64,000 bases of DNA, taken from positions 62,001-126,000 of the forward strand of contig NZ_JGYW01000005.1 of assembly GCF_000741205.1 (NCBI RefSeq), given 5' to 3'. Every line of letters begins with the position of its first letter. The first letter of the stretch is position 1. Position numbers and translations under genes: made by a program. This DNA is from Bifidobacterium gallicum DSM 20093 = LMG 11596 (GTDB taxonomy: Bacteria; Actinomycetota; Actinomycetes; Actinomycetales; Bifidobacteriaceae). Below, one piece after another: positions 63,408 to 64,000 of the stretch. The notes beneath the pieces are model-generated. The model did not search any database, was not told the origin of the DNA, and saw nothing but the letters and a program-made list of their open reading frames with translations.

Positions 63408-64000
63408 ATGTCCGAACCGCTCGACCGTCGATTCACCCAATTCCTGCTTGAATCACAAGCGCTTAAATTCGGCGACTTCACACTCAAATCAGGACGACGC
63501 TCACCATATTTCATCAATGCTGGTGCGTTCAACGATGGCAGGAAGATCGCGACACTTGGCGCTTTTTACGCGGAAAAAATCCAAGCTGAAATTGTCAATG
63601 GGCATCTTTCAACGCGTATTGACACGATTTTCGGTCCCGCATACAAAGGCATTCCACTCGCTGTAGCAACCTCGATCGCGCTTGAGCTCAACCATGGGTC
63701 GACCGTAGGATACACGTTCGACCGCAAAGAGAAAAAAGACCATGGCGACGGTGGCACGATGGTCGGCAAGCCGCTTGAGGACGGCATGAACGTGCTGCTC
63801 GTTGACGACGTGATGACAGCCGGTACCGCAGTGCGTGAAGTCGTGCCGAAACTCAAGGCGCAAGCCGACATCAACATTGTCGGACTGATCCTGTCGGTTG
63901 ACCGCATGGAAAAAACGAAGGACTCCAATCTGTCCGCCGTTCAGGATGTCAGCCGTGAATTCGGTTTCGGCGTCTATGCGATCGCGAACGTCAAGGAAAT
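63408..64000 (+). CDS. pyrE: Orotate phosphoribosyltransferase, 3' end outside the window
   Basis: Transfers phosphoribose to orotate to make OMP. The frame from ATG 63408 (GAAAGG eight bases upstream) runs off the window after about 197 codons. [15 protein letters not shown] near residue 21 and the PRPP motif [13 protein letters not shown] near 129 are clear; [13 protein letters not shown] is the flexible catalytic loop. Only the last few dozen residues at most are missing. Seventh gene of the operon and downstream of pyrD. Confidence 0.95.
   Translation, partial: MSEPLDRRFTQFLLESQALKFGDFTLKSGRRSPYFINAGAFNDGRKIATLGAFYAEKIQAEIVNGHLSTRIDTIFGPAYKGIPLAVATSIALELNHGSTVGYTFDRKEKKDHGDGGTMVGKPLEDGMNVLLVDDVMTAGTAVREVVPKLKAQADINIVGLILSVDRMEKTKDSNLSAVQDVSREFGFGVYAIANVKE

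Noticed and set aside
1-64000. CRISPR arrays, insertion sequences, prophage genes or attachment sites
   Set aside because: No regularly spaced repeats, transposase or integrase motifs, or phage genes were seen; the repeats present are short dyads or in-gene repeats.

Overview
The window reads as a chromosomal segment of a high-GC actinobacterium, most probably a Bifidobacterium; the species cannot be resolved from this sequence alone. The basis is the gene content and order: a surface type I pullulanase, pyrG followed by an L,D-transpeptidase, an actinobacterial sufB-D-C-S-U plus MIP18-type Fe-S operon, the rsmE/HIT/phoH/ybeY/CBS/era cluster, an acyl-CoA synthetase of the bifidobacterial type, gltBD, glnE and a complete pyrimidine operon. 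Almost all of the window is chromosomal core. No insertion sequence, prophage, CRISPR array or rRNA was seen. One tRNA gene (Leu, anticodon GAG) is present.

Layout. 1-2.3 kb: 3' part of a cell-wall-attached pullulanase with a collagen-like tail, then an Rrf2-type regulator. 2.3-5.8 kb: CTP synthase and a membrane-anchored L,D-transpeptidase. 6.0-12.0 kb: six-gene Fe-S assembly operon. 12.1-15.3 kb: a TrmH-type rRNA/tRNA methyltransferase (minus), an O-acetylhomoserine sulfhydrylase and tRNA-Leu. 15.5-21.2 kb: rsmE, HIT, phoH, ybeY, a CBS/CorC membrane protein and era, all co-directional. 21.4-27.0 kb: fadD (minus), three-subunit proton-translocating transhydrogenase, and an alpha/beta hydrolase (minus). 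28.2-33.9 kb: rplY, ilvE, a TRIC/UPF0126 membrane protein, rpsT (minus), lepA. 34-36.2 kb: a GNAT acetyltransferase and hemW, separated by an odd AT-rich gap. 36.4-42.6 kb: glutamate synthase gltBD. 42.9-44.0 kb: a small membrane-protein/XRE-regulator module. 44.1-48.0 kb: membrane protein, Bcp peroxiredoxin, a lone ABC ATPase, trmI and a SixA-like phosphatase. 48.2-51.5 kb: metE-metF. 51.5-54.1 kb: a visibly decayed sugar ABC transporter locus. 54.3-57.4 kb: glnE. 57.5-64.0 kb: pyrB-I-C-F-K-D-E, the last gene cut by the window end.

How the genes fit together. pyrG with pyrBICFKDE covers de novo pyrimidine synthesis apart from carbamoyl-phosphate synthase and later kinases. gltBD, glnE and ilvE handle nitrogen assimilation and branched-chain amino acids, and pntAA/AB/B could supply the NADPH that gltBD and other biosynthesis uses. 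metY-type sulfhydrylase, metE and metF make methionine. The suf operon supplies Fe-S clusters that gltBD, hemW and pyrK need.

I found no convincing wholly new system. The observations most worth a second look are: the degraded sugar transporter with an amber stop and an abutting foreign gene tail (51.5-53.7 kb); the DUF2975-like/mini membrane protein/XRE module with two dyads around its promoter (42.8-44.0 kb); the near-perfect 30-bp AT-rich palindrome at 34.65 kb; a dyad laid over the pyrB promoter; a strong T-depletion of the plus strand running through glnE and pyrB; the collagen-like tail of the pullulanase; and several long hairpins without U-tracts at gene boundaries.
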